A stretch of DNA of 64,000 nt from DASQPR01 sp963797675 (GCA_963797675.1 CAWCQQ010000001.1:124001-188000); one strand, 5' to 3'. Shown: positions 37,102 to 48,901, counted from the stretch's first letter. Numbers and translations: made by a program. Notes: generated from the letters alone by a model not told the origin.

Positions 37102-37828
37102 CTACTGACGGCTATTCCGCGACGCCGAAGGGTGTCGAGTTCCGGACCGCGTACCCGGGTTGCGATCATGACGAATCTCGACCACGTAGGTCGGCGCAAC
37201 CAACGGATCCACCGTGCACTCGCGCAGAACGGGCTCGCCGCCACCCAGCCGCACGACCGCTCGCCGGTGGGTCTCGATCTCCGTCCGCCGCCGACACACC
37301 CTTCATCGCGAGCACACGCCCGCCGAGCGCGGCCAGCGGCAGGCACCAGCCGGCGAGGCGATCCAGCGGCGCGACGGCCCGTGCCGTGACGACGTCCGCT
37401 GGTTTCACGTGAAACATGTCCGGTCGGGCGGAGACCTCTTCCGCCCGGGCGCGGACGATCTGGACCCGGGCATCGAGGCCAAGATCAAACGCCACGGTCT
37501 CCAAGAAGACGGTACGCCGAGCCAGCGGCTCGACCAGCACCACACCGATGGCCGGGCAAGCGATCGCCAGGACGATACCCGGCAAACCAGCACCAGATCC
37601 GACATCTATCACATAATCGTCCTCACCGACCAGCGGTGCCATCGCGACGCAGTTCAGGATGTGCCGATCCCAGATGCGCGGCGCCTCGCGTGGACCGATC
37701 AGGCCGCGTACGACGCCTTCGGTGGCAAGCAGTTCGGCGTACGCCTCGGCGCGATCCAGACGTGCCCCGAACAGCCGCTCCGCCACGGGGCGCAGTTCGT
37801 CGGGCAGCGGGGCAACAGGTTCAGGCAC
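37102..37828 (-). CDS. rsmG: 16S rRNA m7G527 methyltransferase RsmG, frame break near 37282
   Basis: The SAM-dependent enzyme methylates 16S rRNA and affects streptomycin susceptibility. It shows LIGPREAPRIWDRHILNCVA, the SAM motif VIDVGSGAGLPGIVLAI, LVEPLARRTVFLETV and DVVTARAVAPLDRLAGW. Removing one base at about 37282 restores KGVSAADEIETHRRAVVRLG and the C-terminus. The residues after VEIRH look unlike the family and may reflect another error. GTG 37828 has AAGG upstream. It contains parS site 4. Confidence 0.92.
37401..37416. promoter_or_regulatory. parS site 4 (inside rsmG)
   Basis: GGTTTCACGTGAAACA matches the parS consensus at 15 of 16 positions and encodes MFHVKP in the rsmG frame. 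The conserved MFHVK in many bacterial RsmG proteins reflects this site. Confidence 0.93.
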
Positions 37829-37908
37829 CCACAAACCTTACCGATTCCACGCAGCGACGCCCGGACCGACCGGTCCGGGCGTCGCGATGAAGCGTGATGA
37901 AGAATGGA

Positions 37909-38451
37909 TCAAGCCGGGTGTACGACCACGCGGCGCTGCGGCTCGACGCCTTCCGAGTCGCTCTCCACGCCGGCCGACGCGTTGACGACGTCGTGGACGC
38001 ACTTGCGCTCGAACGCGTTCATCGGCTCCAGCCGGACCGGCTCGCCGTGCTGTTTGACCCGCTCAACCGCGTTCTTCGCAATCGCGACCAGCTCCTTGCG
38101 ACGGCTGTCGCGGTACCCGCCGACATCCAGCAGCAGCCGGCTCGGCGAGCCGGTCGCGCGGAAGATTGCCAAGCGGGTGAGTTCCTGAAGCGCCTCCAGC
38201 GTGGCCCCACGCTGGCCGACCAGTGCCTGGAGCCGGTCGCCGACGACCTCGACCACCGGACGCCCGCCCTGGACGACCTCGTCGATGTCGCCATCGAAGT
38301 CGAGGATGTCGAGAAGGCCTTCCATGTAATCCGCGGCGACCTCGCTCTGGGCGAAGAGTTCGGACTCCGCCGGTGCCTTGGTCGATTCGCCCGCCGTTTC
38401 GCCGTCGACGTCCGCTTCAACGTCCGGCGTGCTTGTCTCTGTCACTGTCAT
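37909..38451 (-). CDS. jag: Jag/KhpB-type RNA-binding protein (KH-R3H)
   Basis: The 180-residue protein has an acidic N-terminal tail, a KH type II domain (GDRLQALVGQRGATLEALQELTRLAIF) and a C-terminal R3H domain (MNAFERKCVHDVV, SEGVEPQRRVVVHP). It binds RNA, probably with KhpA, and affects cell-wall and membrane protein biogenesis. It sits between rsmG and yidC as usual. Confidence 0.95.
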   Translation of the reverse strand: MTVTETSTPDVEADVDGETAGESTKAPAESELFAQSEVAADYMEGLLDILDFDGDIDEVVQGGRPVVEVVGDRLQALVGQRGATLEALQELTRLAIFRATGSPSRLLLDVGGYRDSRRKELVAIAKNAVERVKQHGEPVRLEPMNAFERKCVHDVVNASAGVESDSEGVEPQRRVVVHPA

Positions 38452-38565
38452 CTCCGTTGCCGATGAGACCCGTTGTACCCCGAGTGCGGGGAGGTATGTG
38501 GTGGCCTGCTGCGCGCGTTGCTCGTACCTCTCAATAACGCAACGCGGCGCGGGCCGGTTTCGTGA

Positions 38566-39642
38566 CTAGCGCTTCGTGGCGCTGCCCTTCTTCGGGTTGA
38601 TCGGCTTCGCGCCGACCTTCGGGCCGACCGCGCGAACTTCCTGGGCGGCGGTGCTCGACGACGTCGCGCCGTTCTTGTTCGACTTGACCGACGTACGGAC
38701 CGGGACCCCACCCTTCATCGCGGTGCCGGTCTTCGTGGCTCCGGCCTTTGCCGTGGGCTTGGCCATGCCGGGCCTGGTCGGATTGACTTCCTTCGCCGCC
38801 CGACTGCCGAAGATCGACGGGCCGCCCGCGGTTGCCGATACCGGCGGTGGCGGGAACTTGCGAAGGACGTAGAACTGCTGACCCAGCGAGAACAGGTTTG
38901 TCGTCACGTAGTAGATGACCGCGCCGATCGGGAAGATCGAGCCGGAGACGAGCAGCGTGACCGGGATGAAGTACAGCATGACGTTCTGCATCATGCGCTG
39001 CGTCGGGTCGGTGGCCCGGCCGGTCTTGAGGATCAGCTGGCGGCTCGTCATGTACGTCGTGACGATCATGATGGCGATCATGATGCCCGCGACGATCACG
39101 ACGTTCGTCCGTGAGACATCCAGCCGTGCCAGGTCGGAGGAGCTGGATCTGATCGACGCGGAGATCGGTGCGCCGAACAGCTTCGCATGCGCCGCAGACT
39201 CGAACTCCTGCTCCGACCAGCCGTAGAGCGTTCGGTTGCTGACCGGCTGCGTCGGCTTGAGGTGGCGGAGCACATGGAAGACGCCGATGAAGATCGGGCC
39301 TTGGATCAGGAGCGGCAGGCAGCCCATCAGCGGGTTGGCCTTCTCCTCCTTCATCAGCGCCATCTGCGCCTGCTGAAGGCCGGCGCGGTCACCCTTGTAC
39401 TTCTCCTGCAGCTCCTTGATCTTCGGCTGCAGTGCCTGCATCGCTCGTTGCGACTTGATCTGCTTCACGAAGACCGGGAACAGGACGGCGCGGACGGTGA
39501 GCACCAGGAAGACGATGGAGAGCGTCCATTGCCAGTTGGTCTGCAGCCAGTAGCCAACACCGACCGCGTCCCACACCGCATGCCATTGCAGCATGATCCA
39601 GGAGATGGCGGTGTAGACCAGATCCATGATCCAACTCAGCAC
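38566..39642 (-). CDS. yidC: Membrane protein insertase YidC
   Basis: The 358-residue insertase has five helices (WIMDLVYTAISWIMLQWH, WTLSIVFLVLTVRAVLFPVF, CLPLLIQGPIFIGVFHVLR, VVIVAGIMIAIMIVTTYM, LLVSGSIFPIGAVIYYVTTN), with the key positive residue in TVRAVLFP. A Lys/Ala/Thr-rich C-terminal tail of about 90 residues probably contacts ribosomes. GTG 39642 is chosen for the GTAGGAG 8 nt upstream. It follows yidD by 11 nt. Confidence 0.96.
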   Translation of the reverse strand: MLSWIMDLVYTAISWIMLQWHAVWDAVGVGYWLQTNWQWTLSIVFLVLTVRAVLFPVFVKQIKSQRAMQALQPKIKELQEKYKGDRAGLQQAQMALMKEEKANPLMGCLPLLIQGPIFIGVFHVLRHLKPTQPVSNRTLYGWSEQEFESAAHAKLFGAPISASIRSSSSDLARLDVSRTNVVIVAGIMIAIMIVTTYMTSRQLILKTGRATDPTQRMMQNVMLYFIPVTLLVSGSIFPIGAVIYYVTTNLFSLGQQFYVLRKFPPPPVSATAGGPSIFGSRAAKEVNPTRPGMAKPTAKAGATKTGTAMKGGVPVRTSVKSNKNGATSSSTAAQEVRAVGPKVGAKPINPKKGSATKR

Positions 39643-39653
39643 GTCTCTGACTC

Positions 39654-39929
39654 CTACTTCGGTGTTCTCGGCGGCGGCACGGGATCGTACCCACCGGCGT
39701 TGAAGGGCTGGCACCGCAGCAGCCGCCAAGCCGCGAGCCGGAGACCGCGCAGCGCACCATGTGTCGAGATCGCTTCGACGGCGTAGGCACTGCAGGACGG
39801 ATAGAACCGGCATCGCGCCGGCAGTGCCGGGCTTATCCACCGACGGTACGCGACGATGGGTAGCATCAGCATCCGGGCACCGATAGACATAGTGCGCGGG
39901 GCGCCCTCAGCTGGCGTGATTTCGGTCAT
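39654..39929 (-). CDS. yidD: Membrane protein insertion efficiency factor YidD
   Basis: The 91-residue protein has the YidD signature YRRWISPALPARCRFYPSCSAYAVEAI with its three Cys, and GLRLAAWRLLRCQPFNAGGYDPVP. ATG 39929 is preceded by GGGAGGTGA. It helps YidC insertion and lies between rnpA and yidC. Confidence 0.95.
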   Translation of the reverse strand: MTEITPAEGAPRTMSIGARMLMLPIVAYRRWISPALPARCRFYPSCSAYAVEAISTHGALRGLRLAAWRLLRCQPFNAGGYDPVPPPRTPK

Positions 39930-39936
39930 TTCCGCG

Positions 39937-40343
39937 TCACCTCCCGCCCTCGGATGAGGGTCGTGGTCGCCGCGGTCGCAACGCAGTGTCGATGGCCTGG
40001 CCGAGATCGGCACCGAGATCCTGGTAACTCCGGGTCGCGGCGGCCGGCAATGCGCGGACGACGAGATCGGTGCCGGGGGGCAGATCGCTCAGGCGCACGC
40101 GGACGAGTTCGCGCAGCCGGCGCTTGACGTTGTTGCGGACCACGGCGTTGCCGACAGCCTTGGAGACGACGAATCCGGCGCGCGCCCGAGGTATCGCCTC
40201 GCTGGCACGCGCCGGATCGATGTTCGGTTGATGTCGTGCGTCATCAGGTGCACGACGAGGCTGCCTCGGGCGGCGCGGCGGCCAGTCTTGATTGTCGCTG
40301 CGAACTCGTCGCGACGGCGAAGACGATCGGCCGCTGACAGCAC
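39937..40343 (-). CDS. rnpA: Ribonuclease P protein component, frame break near 40224
   Basis: The protein subunit of RNase P starts LSAADRLRRRDEFAATIKTGRRAARGSLVVH and has the RNR motif in VSKAVGNAVVRNNVKRRLREL. The break at about 40224 (between MTHDIN and NIDPARASEA) is repaired by adding one base or removing two, unlike most breaks here. GTG 40343 is the start. It is 18 nt downstream of rpmH. Confidence 0.94.
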
Positions 40344-40361
40344 CGGGGTAGCCCGGGGCGC

Positions 40362-40499
40362 TTACGCCGAAAGGCGGGCGCGACCCTTTGCCCGACGGTC
40401 GGAAAGGATTGCGCGGCCGGCACGGGTGCGCATGCGCAGCCGGAAGCCGTGGGTCTTCGCGCGACGGCGGTTGTTCGGCTGGTACGTGCGCTTGCTCAC
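40362..40499 (-). CDS. rpmH: 50S ribosomal protein bL34
   Basis: The 45-residue basic protein reads VSKRTYQPNNRRRAKTHGF and continues with the GRAILSDRRAKGRARLSA end typical of bL34. GTG 40499 is chosen since the family begins at SKRTYQP. It heads the rpmH-rnpA-yidD-yidC-jag unit. Confidence 0.97.
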   Translation of the reverse strand: MSKRTYQPNNRRRAKTHGFRLRMRTRAGRAILSDRRAKGRARLSA

Positions 40500-40986
40500 G
40501 TCGGGCACTCCGTCTTCATTGGTCGATCGTGGGTTCCATCGAGCCACCACTTCACAGCGGTTCGGCCGCGACCGGCGTCGTGCGGTCGGGCGGCAGGCTC
40601 GGGTAACAACTCTACCAGGAGTGATAGAGCAACCTATCGAGCGTACGCGGGCCGGGTTGGTCCGTCAAAACGCCAGAACGTGCCAAGTTACCCACAACGT
40701 ATGTGGACAACCTGCGTCTTTTGCTGTGGACAACGGTTGAGTAGTTGTGGACAACGCTGTTACCGTGCCCGTCTGCCTGGTACAACGAACGGGGTACATC
40801 TGCCCATATTATGGACAAACCTCGCGAGCAGGTCGAATGCCGCACGCTGCGGCTTTTGAGCACGTCAACAGCACAAGACAGGGCATCTCAACCGAGATCC
40901 AGTTGATGCACAGGTGTGGATAACTTGTGGATGAACTGCCTCCCGGTCAGGTTGCCGTCAACGCGTACGAGAGACGAGGCGCGGCA
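40500..40986. promoter_or_regulatory. rpmH-dnaA divergent control region with DnaA boxes
   Basis: No gene is seen in this interval. Perfect DnaA boxes TGTGGACAA occur at 40702-40710, 40725-40733 and 40746-40754, and TGTGGATAA at 40915-40923, with near matches at 40688 (TTACCCACA), 40810 and 40926. They lie upstream of dnaA and most likely autoregulate it, or act as part of a bipartite origin with 42640-42990. Confidence 0.8.
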
Positions 40987-42781
40987 ATGACGGAAACGAT
41001 CGACTTCGACGCGGTCTGGACCACCGTGACCGACGAGGTCGCCGAGATCGCATCCCCCCAGGAACGCGCCTACCTCAGATTGACCCGCCTGTACGCGATC
41101 GTCCAGGACACCGGCCTGGTCTCCGTCCCCAACACGGTCGCCCGGAACGTGATCGAATCTCGCATGCGGCAGGCCGTCACCGATGCGCTGTCCCGCCGAC
41201 TCGGCCGCTCGGTGCAGGTTGCGGTGACCGTACGCCCACAGGAAGACGGAGCGTCGATCCCGGCCGAGCCGCCCGCGGTCGACACCGCCATCCCGGCAGC
41301 CCGCGAACCGGAGACGCTCTTCGACGATCCGTCGTCGCCGGAGACCAGCTGGATGTCGACGCCGAGCGGATCCTGGCGGTCCGTACCGAGCGGCAGCGCC
41401 GTCGCCGAGCACCCGATCCCGCCGATCGACCCGCCGCCGATCGAGCGGGCGCAGGCGCCCGAGCAGTCATCGGCGAACTACACGCGCGAGAGCCTCGTCC
41501 CGTACGGCTACGACAACAGCCCGGCGGCGAACCCGGAGCGGCCGCACGCCGGCGCGGGTACCGGCCGGGACGATCGTCGAACGCCGCCACCGACGAACGA
41601 CGGCAACCGGCTCAATCCGAAGTACATGTTCGAGACGTTCGTCATCGGCTCGTCGAATCGCTTCGCGCACGCCGCCTCGGTCGCGGTCGCGGAGTCGCCG
41701 GCGAAGGCGTACAACCCGCTGTTTATCTATGGGGGTTCCGGCCTCGGGAAAACCCACCTGCTGCACGCGATCGGCCACTATGCGACGAGCCTCGGCAACG
41801 CGCGGTCGGTGCGCTACGTGTCCACAGAGGAGTTCACGAACGACTTCATCAACTCGCTGCGTGACGACAAGACGCAGGCGTTCCAGCGCCGCTACCGGGA
41901 CGTCGACATCCTGCTGATCGACGACATCCAGTTCCTGGAGAGCCGCGAGCGGACGCAGGAGGAGTTCTTCCACACGTTCAACACGCTGCACAATGCGAAC
42001 AAGCAGCTGGTGATCTCGTCGGACCGCTCGCCCAAGCAGCTGTCCACGCTGGAGGATCGCCTGCGTACGCGGTTCGAGTGGGGTCTTCTCGCGGACATCC
42101 AGCCGCCGGACCTGGAGACCCGGATCGCGATCCTGCAGAAGAAGGCGGCCCAGGAGCGGCTGTTCGCGCCGCCGGACGTCCTCGAGTTCATCGCGTCGCG
42201 CATCTCCAACTCGATCCGCGAACTCGAGGGCGCGCTGATCCGGGTGACCGCGTTCGCGCTCGCTGACCCGGGCACCGGTCCAGCTGTCGATCGCCGAGGA
42301 GGTCCTGCGCGACTTCATCCCGGACGGATCCGGACCGGAGATCACCGCGGACCAGATCATGGTGGCCACCGCCGACTACTTCGGCGTCAGCCTGGAGGAC
42401 CTGAAGGGCCACTCGCGCTCGCGGGTCCTGGTCAACGCCCGCCAGGTGGCTATGTATCTGTGTCGCGAGCTGACCGATCTATCGCTGCCCCGGATCGGCC
42501 AGGCGTTCGGCGGCCGCGACCACACGACCGTCATGCACGCGGACCGCAAAATCCGGCAGCAGATGGCCGAACGGCGGTCGCTCTACAACCAGATCGCCGA
42601 GCTCACGAACCGCATCAAGCAACTGCACGTAAAAAATCTTTATCCACAATCTGTGGACACGGTATGTGGATTGCCTGTGTATGTACCCGATTTGCCGTGG
42701 ATGTCGTGTGGACAACTTGAGGGAACATCGCATCCGAGACTCGTTCGTTGTCCCCAAGGCTGGGGAAAACCGAGGGGATAA
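40987..42781 (+). CDS. dnaA: Chromosomal replication initiator DnaA, frame break near 42274
   Basis: Domain I (FDAVWTTVTDEVA), an acidic Pro-rich domain II, the AAA+ domain (FVIGSSNRFAHAA, Walker A GGSGLGKTH, Walker B ILLIDDIQFLE, sensor LVISSDRSPKQL) and domain IV (VLVNARQVAMYLCREL, GRDHTTVMHADRKI) are all present. One extra base at about 42274 shifts the frame in ALADPG/PVQLSIAEEV. The conserved part ends near 42620 (IAELTNRIKQ). The observed frame then runs through oriC DnaA boxes to 42781; a TAA at 42630 in the next frame suggests that the true end is there and that one more base is wrong. GAGG precedes ATG 40987. Confidence 0.95.
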
Positions 42782-42990
42782 CCGGTGGACAACCGGTGGA
42801 AGACGTGTGGACGGTCTGTGTGGACAACCGGGGCTGTGGACAACTAGGCCGGTTATCCCCGGGTCATCCACAGGACGCGAAGGTCTTTTCGGACACGATG
42901 GCCTGCGGATATTCAAGTTATCCACAGTATCCACACCACCTATGAAGACGGTTAGAAGTTTTCTAAGAGAGAAATCAAAAACAATCATCA
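42640..42990. other. Chromosomal replication origin oriC
   Basis: The dnaA-dnaN spacer has many DnaA boxes: TTATCCACA at 42640 and 42918; TGTGGACAA at 42707, 42819 and 42835; near matches at 42652, 42665, 42748, 42784, 42806, 42864 and 42927. A distinctly AT-rich stretch at about 42951-42989 is the likely unwinding element. The remaining sequence up to dnaN at 43105 contains no other gene. Confidence 0.93.
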
Positions 42991-43104
42991 CCGGAGCCAG
43001 ATCTGTGGAACGAAACCCGACACGGGTCGGGTTCGCGCTCTTGGATTCTGAGCCCTAGAGTTCGATGGGCACCGGTTGACGACCCGATCGTGGAGGCGAA
43101 ACGC

Positions 43105-44236
43105 ATGAAGTTCCGAGTCGAGCGTGACGCGCTCGCCGACGCCGTCGCATGGACCGCAAAGTCCCTGCCCTCGCGTCCTTCGGTGCCGGTTCTTGCCGGT
43201 GTGATGCTCCGAGTGAGCGCTGGACAGTTGATCGTCTCCGGCTTCGACTACGAAGTCTCGAGCCAGGTCACCGTCGACGTACATGGTGATTCCGACGGCG
43301 CGGCCCTGGTCTCCGGCCGGCTGCTCGCCGAGATCACGAAGGCACTTCCGGCAAAGCCGGTCGAGGTCGCTGCGGTCGGTTCCTCGCTGGAACTGGTCTG
43401 CGGCAGCGCCCGGTTCACGCTCCCGACGATGCCGGTCGAGGACTACCCGACGCTTCCGGACATGCCCGAGACCGCCGGCACGATCGACGCCGCGACGTTC
43501 GCCTCGGCCGTCGCCCAGGTTGCCATCGCGGCCGGTCGCGACGAGACGCTGCCGTTGATGACCGGCGTCCGGATGGAGATCGACGGCGAGACAATCGCGC
43601 TGCTCGCGACCGACCGCTACCGGCTCGCGCTCCGCGAGATCACCTGGCGTCCGGACGACCCGCAGGCGCACATGCAGGCGCTCGTACCGGCGAAGACGCT
43701 CAACGACACCGCGAAGACGCTCGGCTCGCTCGGCGGCGACGTGACGCTCGCGCTCGCCCGCGGTACGGCCGGCGAAGGCATGATCGGCTTTGCCGGTGGC
43801 ACCCGCCGGACCACGAGCCGCCTGCTCGACGGCGACTACCCGAAGGTCCGGTCGCTGTTCCCGGACACGCACATCGCACAGGCGAAGATCTCCGTCGCCG
43901 CGCTGCCAGGAGGTCGTGAAGCGCGTGTCGCTCGTGGCCGAGCGCTCGACGCCGGTCCGGATGAGCCTCAGCGAGGATGGTCTGATCGTCGAAGCCGGCG
44001 GCAGCGACGACGCTCGCGCCAGCGAGGCGATGGACGCGATCTACACCGGTGAGCCGATGCAGGCGGCGTTCAACCCGCAATATCTGCTCGACGGCCTGGC
44101 CGCGATCGGACACCCGATGGTGGTGCTGTCGTTCACCGATCCGAAGAAGCCGGCACTGATGATGCCGGCGACCGCGGACGGCGAGATCGTTCCGGGCTAT
44201 CGCTACCTGATGATGCCCATCCGTATCGGCACCTGA
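43105..44236 (+). CDS. dnaN: DNA polymerase III beta sliding clamp, frame break near 43906
   Basis: Three clamp domains are visible: MKFRVERDALADAVAWTAKSLP at the start, LLATDRYRLALREITW in domain 2, and PVRMSLSEDGLIVEAGG and PALMMPATADGEIVPGYRYLMMPIRI in domain 3. Removing one base at about 43906 joins ISVAAL to QEVVKRVSLVAERS. ATG 43105 has GGAGG upstream. It is followed by recF after 7 nt. Confidence 0.96.
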
Positions 44237-44243
44237 CACCCGC

Positions 44244-45377
44244 ATGCACGCGTCCCGGCTCGAACTCGCCGACTTCCGGTCCTACGCACAGGTCGCCGTC
44301 GAGTTCGAGCCCGGCCCGAACGTGCTGATCGGGCCGAACGGCGTCGGCAAGACGAATCTCGTCGAAGCGCTCGGGTACGTGGCCACGTTGGAAAGCCATC
44401 GGGTCGCGACCGATGCGCCGCTCGTCCGGGCCGGCGCTAGTCGCGGCGTGATCCGGTGCGCGGTCGGGCACGACGGCCGGGAGTTGCTCGTCGAGCTGGA
44501 GATCACGCCCGGCCGGGCCAACCGCGCTCGGCTGAACGGGGCACCGAAACGACGTCCGCGGGACGTGCTGGGCGCACTCCGGATGGTCCTGTTCGCGCCC
44601 GAGGATCTGACACTCGTACGCGGCGATCCGGCCGAACGTCGCCGGTACCTCGATGATCTTCTGGTGGCCCGGCAGCCGCGCTTCGCCGGCGTACGCGCCG
44701 ACTATGACCGGGTCCTGAAGCAGCGCAACGCGCTCCTGCGCACCGCCTATCTGGCGCGGAAGACCGGCGCCGGCGCACGTGATCTCTCCACGCTGGAAGT
44801 GTGGGATCAGCACCTCGCCGAGCACGGTGCGACGCTGCTCGCGGCTCGGTTGGCGCTTACCGCTTCGCTCGCGCCGTACGTCACGAAGGCGTACGCGGAG
44901 GTCAGTGCATCTCGCTCGCCGGCCGTCATCACCTATAAGTCTGCGCTGGACGACGCCGGTCCGCTGCACGGCGAGCGCCGGGATGCGCTGGCGGAGCGGT
45001 TGTCCGCAGCGATGCGGGATGCCCGTAAGTCGGAGATCGACCGTGGCATGACACTGGTCGGTCCGCACCGCGACGACGTGACGCTGCTGCTCGGCGACCT
45101 GCCCGCAAAGGGGTACGCCAGCCACGGCGAGTCGTGGTCGTACGCGTTGGCACTGCGCCTCGCCGGGTACGAGCTGCTGCGTGCCGATGGCATCGAGCCC
45201 GTACTCGCGCTTGATGATGTCTTTGCCGAACTGGATACCGGCCGGCGCGACCGGCTCGCGGACCTCGTCGGTTCGGCCGCGCAGTTGATCGTGACCTGTG
45301 CGGTGGAAGCGGACGTGCCCGCGTCGTTGCGCGGCGCGCGGTTCGCCGTCGTCGAAGGGGGAGTGTCGCGTGTCTGA
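44244..45377 (+). CDS. recF: DNA replication and repair protein RecF
   Basis: The 377-residue SMC-like ATPase has Walker A GPNGVGKTN near residue 33, the actinobacterial signature YASHGESWSYALALRLAGYELL and Walker B PVLALDDVFAELDTGRR. It loads RecA at gapped DNA. It is intact and overlaps dciA by 8 nt. Confidence 0.97.
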   Translation: MHASRLELADFRSYAQVAVEFEPGPNVLIGPNGVGKTNLVEALGYVATLESHRVATDAPLVRAGASRGVIRCAVGHDGRELLVELEITPGRANRARLNGAPKRRPRDVLGALRMVLFAPEDLTLVRGDPAERRRYLDDLLVARQPRFAGVRADYDRVLKQRNALLRTAYLARKTGAGARDLSTLEVWDQHLAEHGATLLAARLALTASLAPYVTKAYAEVSASRSPAVITYKSALDDAGPLHGERRDALAERLSAAMRDARKSEIDRGMTLVGPHRDDVTLLLGDLPAKGYASHGESWSYALALRLAGYELLRADGIEPVLALDDVFAELDTGRRDRLADLVGSAAQLIVTCAVEADVPASLRGARFAVVEGGVSRV

Positions 45378-45900
45378 GACGGGCGAAGGCGGTCTTCCGC
45401 CGGGCGTCACCGGGCCCGAACTCGCGCGTGCGGTGATCGATGCCGCGAAGGGGCGCCGCGAACAGGCCGCTCGATCGCCCAAACCGGCAGCCGGCACCGG
45501 CCGGGCGAAGCGGGCGCGCGGCTACTCCGGACCCGGGCCGGACGTCCGGGATCCGCAGCTGTTCGGCACAGTCCTTGCGCGTCTGGTCAAGAACCGCGGC
45601 TGGGAGAAGCCGACCGCCGAGGCGACCGTATTCGCGGCGTGGGATCGGTGCGTCGGCGCAGACGTCGCATCGCACAGCCGACCGATCAAGCTGACCGACG
45701 GGGAGCTGACGATCGAGGCCGAGTCGACGGCGTGGGCGATGCAGCTTCGGTTACTCGCCGCGAAGCTGCTGACGAAGATCGCCGGGGAGATCGGCCCGAA
45801 CGTCGTGAAGAAGCTGCACATTCACGGCCCGGCCGCGCCTACCTGGACGCGCGGTCAGCGGCGAGTAGCCGGTCGCGGTCCGCGGGACACCTACGGCTGA
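45370..45900 (+). CDS. dciA: DciA-like helicase loader (DUF721)
   Basis: The 176-residue protein has a disordered N-terminus and the DUF721 KH-like domain (WEKPTAEATVFAAWDRCVGADVASHSRPIKLTDGELTI, WAMQLRLLAAKLLTKI). DciA is the ancestral operator of the DnaB helicase. GTG 45370 follows GGGGGAG and overlaps recF. A 15-bp direct repeat lies across its stop codon (45880-45894 and 45903-45917). Confidence 0.92.
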   Translation: MSETGEGGLPPGVTGPELARAVIDAAKGRREQAARSPKPAAGTGRAKRARGYSGPGPDVRDPQLFGTVLARLVKNRGWEKPTAEATVFAAWDRCVGADVASHSRPIKLTDGELTIEAESTAWAMQLRLLAAKLLTKIAGEIGPNVVKKLHIHGPAAPTWTRGQRRVAGRGPRDTYG

Positions 45901-45931
45901 GCCCGCGGGACACCTACTGCTGATCTTGCGT

Positions 45932-46489
45932 TCAGAAGTCGGCGTAGATCGCGAAGCCGCGCTCCGAGCAGCGACGGAAGAACTGAGCCAGGACGAGCAT
46001 CTCGGTCCGGCTGAAGTTCCACGACGGGTAGTCGCCGTTCTCGTCCTTCATCTCGTCGAGCCGACCGTCCAACCAGCGCATCTGCTGATCGGCGAGGCGC
46101 CCGCCGGCGATCGCCTTGCGCATGACGTCGGTGGTGGTCTCGAACGTGATCTCTTCGCCCAACTCGGCATGGCCGGCGATGAACCGCTCGACGCCGCCGG
46201 CGATCCACGCACAGCCGTCCGGATCGATCACCGGATCCTCGTCTTCGGCGGCCGCCTCGGTCGCGTACAGCACGCCCTTGAGCCCGAGGATCAAGTCGAT
46301 GATCTCGGTGAACGCGGTGACCCGCAGCGTGCCGGTCTGCGCGACGCGCTCGGCCAGCGCGACCGCCGGGCCGGACGCGTCCGGGAACCGATCCGTGAGA
46401 CCGCCGAAGTCGACGAACTCAGCCGGCGCGACCGGGTCGTAGAATCGCCCGGTCCGTGGCCACTGCACCGCGACGTTATCGAGTCCCAT
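45932..46489 (-). CDS. Conserved hypothetical protein between dciA and gyrB
   Basis: The 185-residue soluble protein starts MGLDNVAVQWPRTGRFYDPV and contains TAFTEIIDLILGLKGVLYATEA, IDPDGCAWIAGGVERFIAG and SWNFSRTEMLVLAQFFRRCSERGFAIYADF. It has no motif I recognise and no membrane segment. GGGGAGG is 9 nt before ATG 46489. It is unusual in being on the minus strand inside a plus-strand replication cluster. Confidence 0.7.
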   Translation of the reverse strand: MGLDNVAVQWPRTGRFYDPVAPAEFVDFGGLTDRFPDASGPAVALAERVAQTGTLRVTAFTEIIDLILGLKGVLYATEAAAEDEDPVIDPDGCAWIAGGVERFIAGHAELGEEITFETTTDVMRKAIAGGRLADQQMRWLDGRLDEMKDENGDYPSWNFSRTEMLVLAQFFRRCSERGFAIYADF

Positions 46490-46936
46490 GTTGCCGACCT
46501 CCCCTTTCCGGTGCGCATGCCGGCCGAGGTTTTCACTGCACATTCCGGCCGAGGGACAGTACGACACGGACGCGCCGTCCCGCGACCCCCGATCAGGCAG
46601 AACCGGGAGCGGGTTTCGGACAGATACCGCAACGGCATGCACATTAAGGACTAAAGCAGCCAATTAGCGCCCGTTGCGAGGGTCGACGGGCCGACCGGTC
46701 CGCGTCCCGCGACGGCCAACTACCCCCCGGTGTTGCTGTAGGGGGTTGTATCCGGGCTATCTAGGCCCGCTACGGCGATTACAGGGGGCACTGCGCGTGT
46801 TCTGTCGCACGGACGCAGTAGGATCGAAGACACAGAAGCTTCCTTGTGCGGCCGTCATCCTGTTACCGGTGATACGTGCCGCGCCGACCCCGCACGGGCA
46901 CGTCAGTTACGCGTCGCGACCCCGTGTGAGAAAGCG
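46490..46936. promoter_or_regulatory. gyrB upstream region
   Basis: The 447-nt divergent interval holds no gene that I can support and no DnaA box. It must contain the promoters of gyrB and of the minus-strand hypothetical gene. C- and G-runs (around 46721-46745) are visible but form a mirror, not an inverted, repeat. Confidence 0.4.

Positions 46937-48901
<1,965 letters not shown>

Noticed and set aside
46719..46750. CTACCCCCC and GTAGGGGG before gyrB as a hairpin
   Set aside because: The arrangement does not pair well as an inverted repeat; no stable stem can be drawn.
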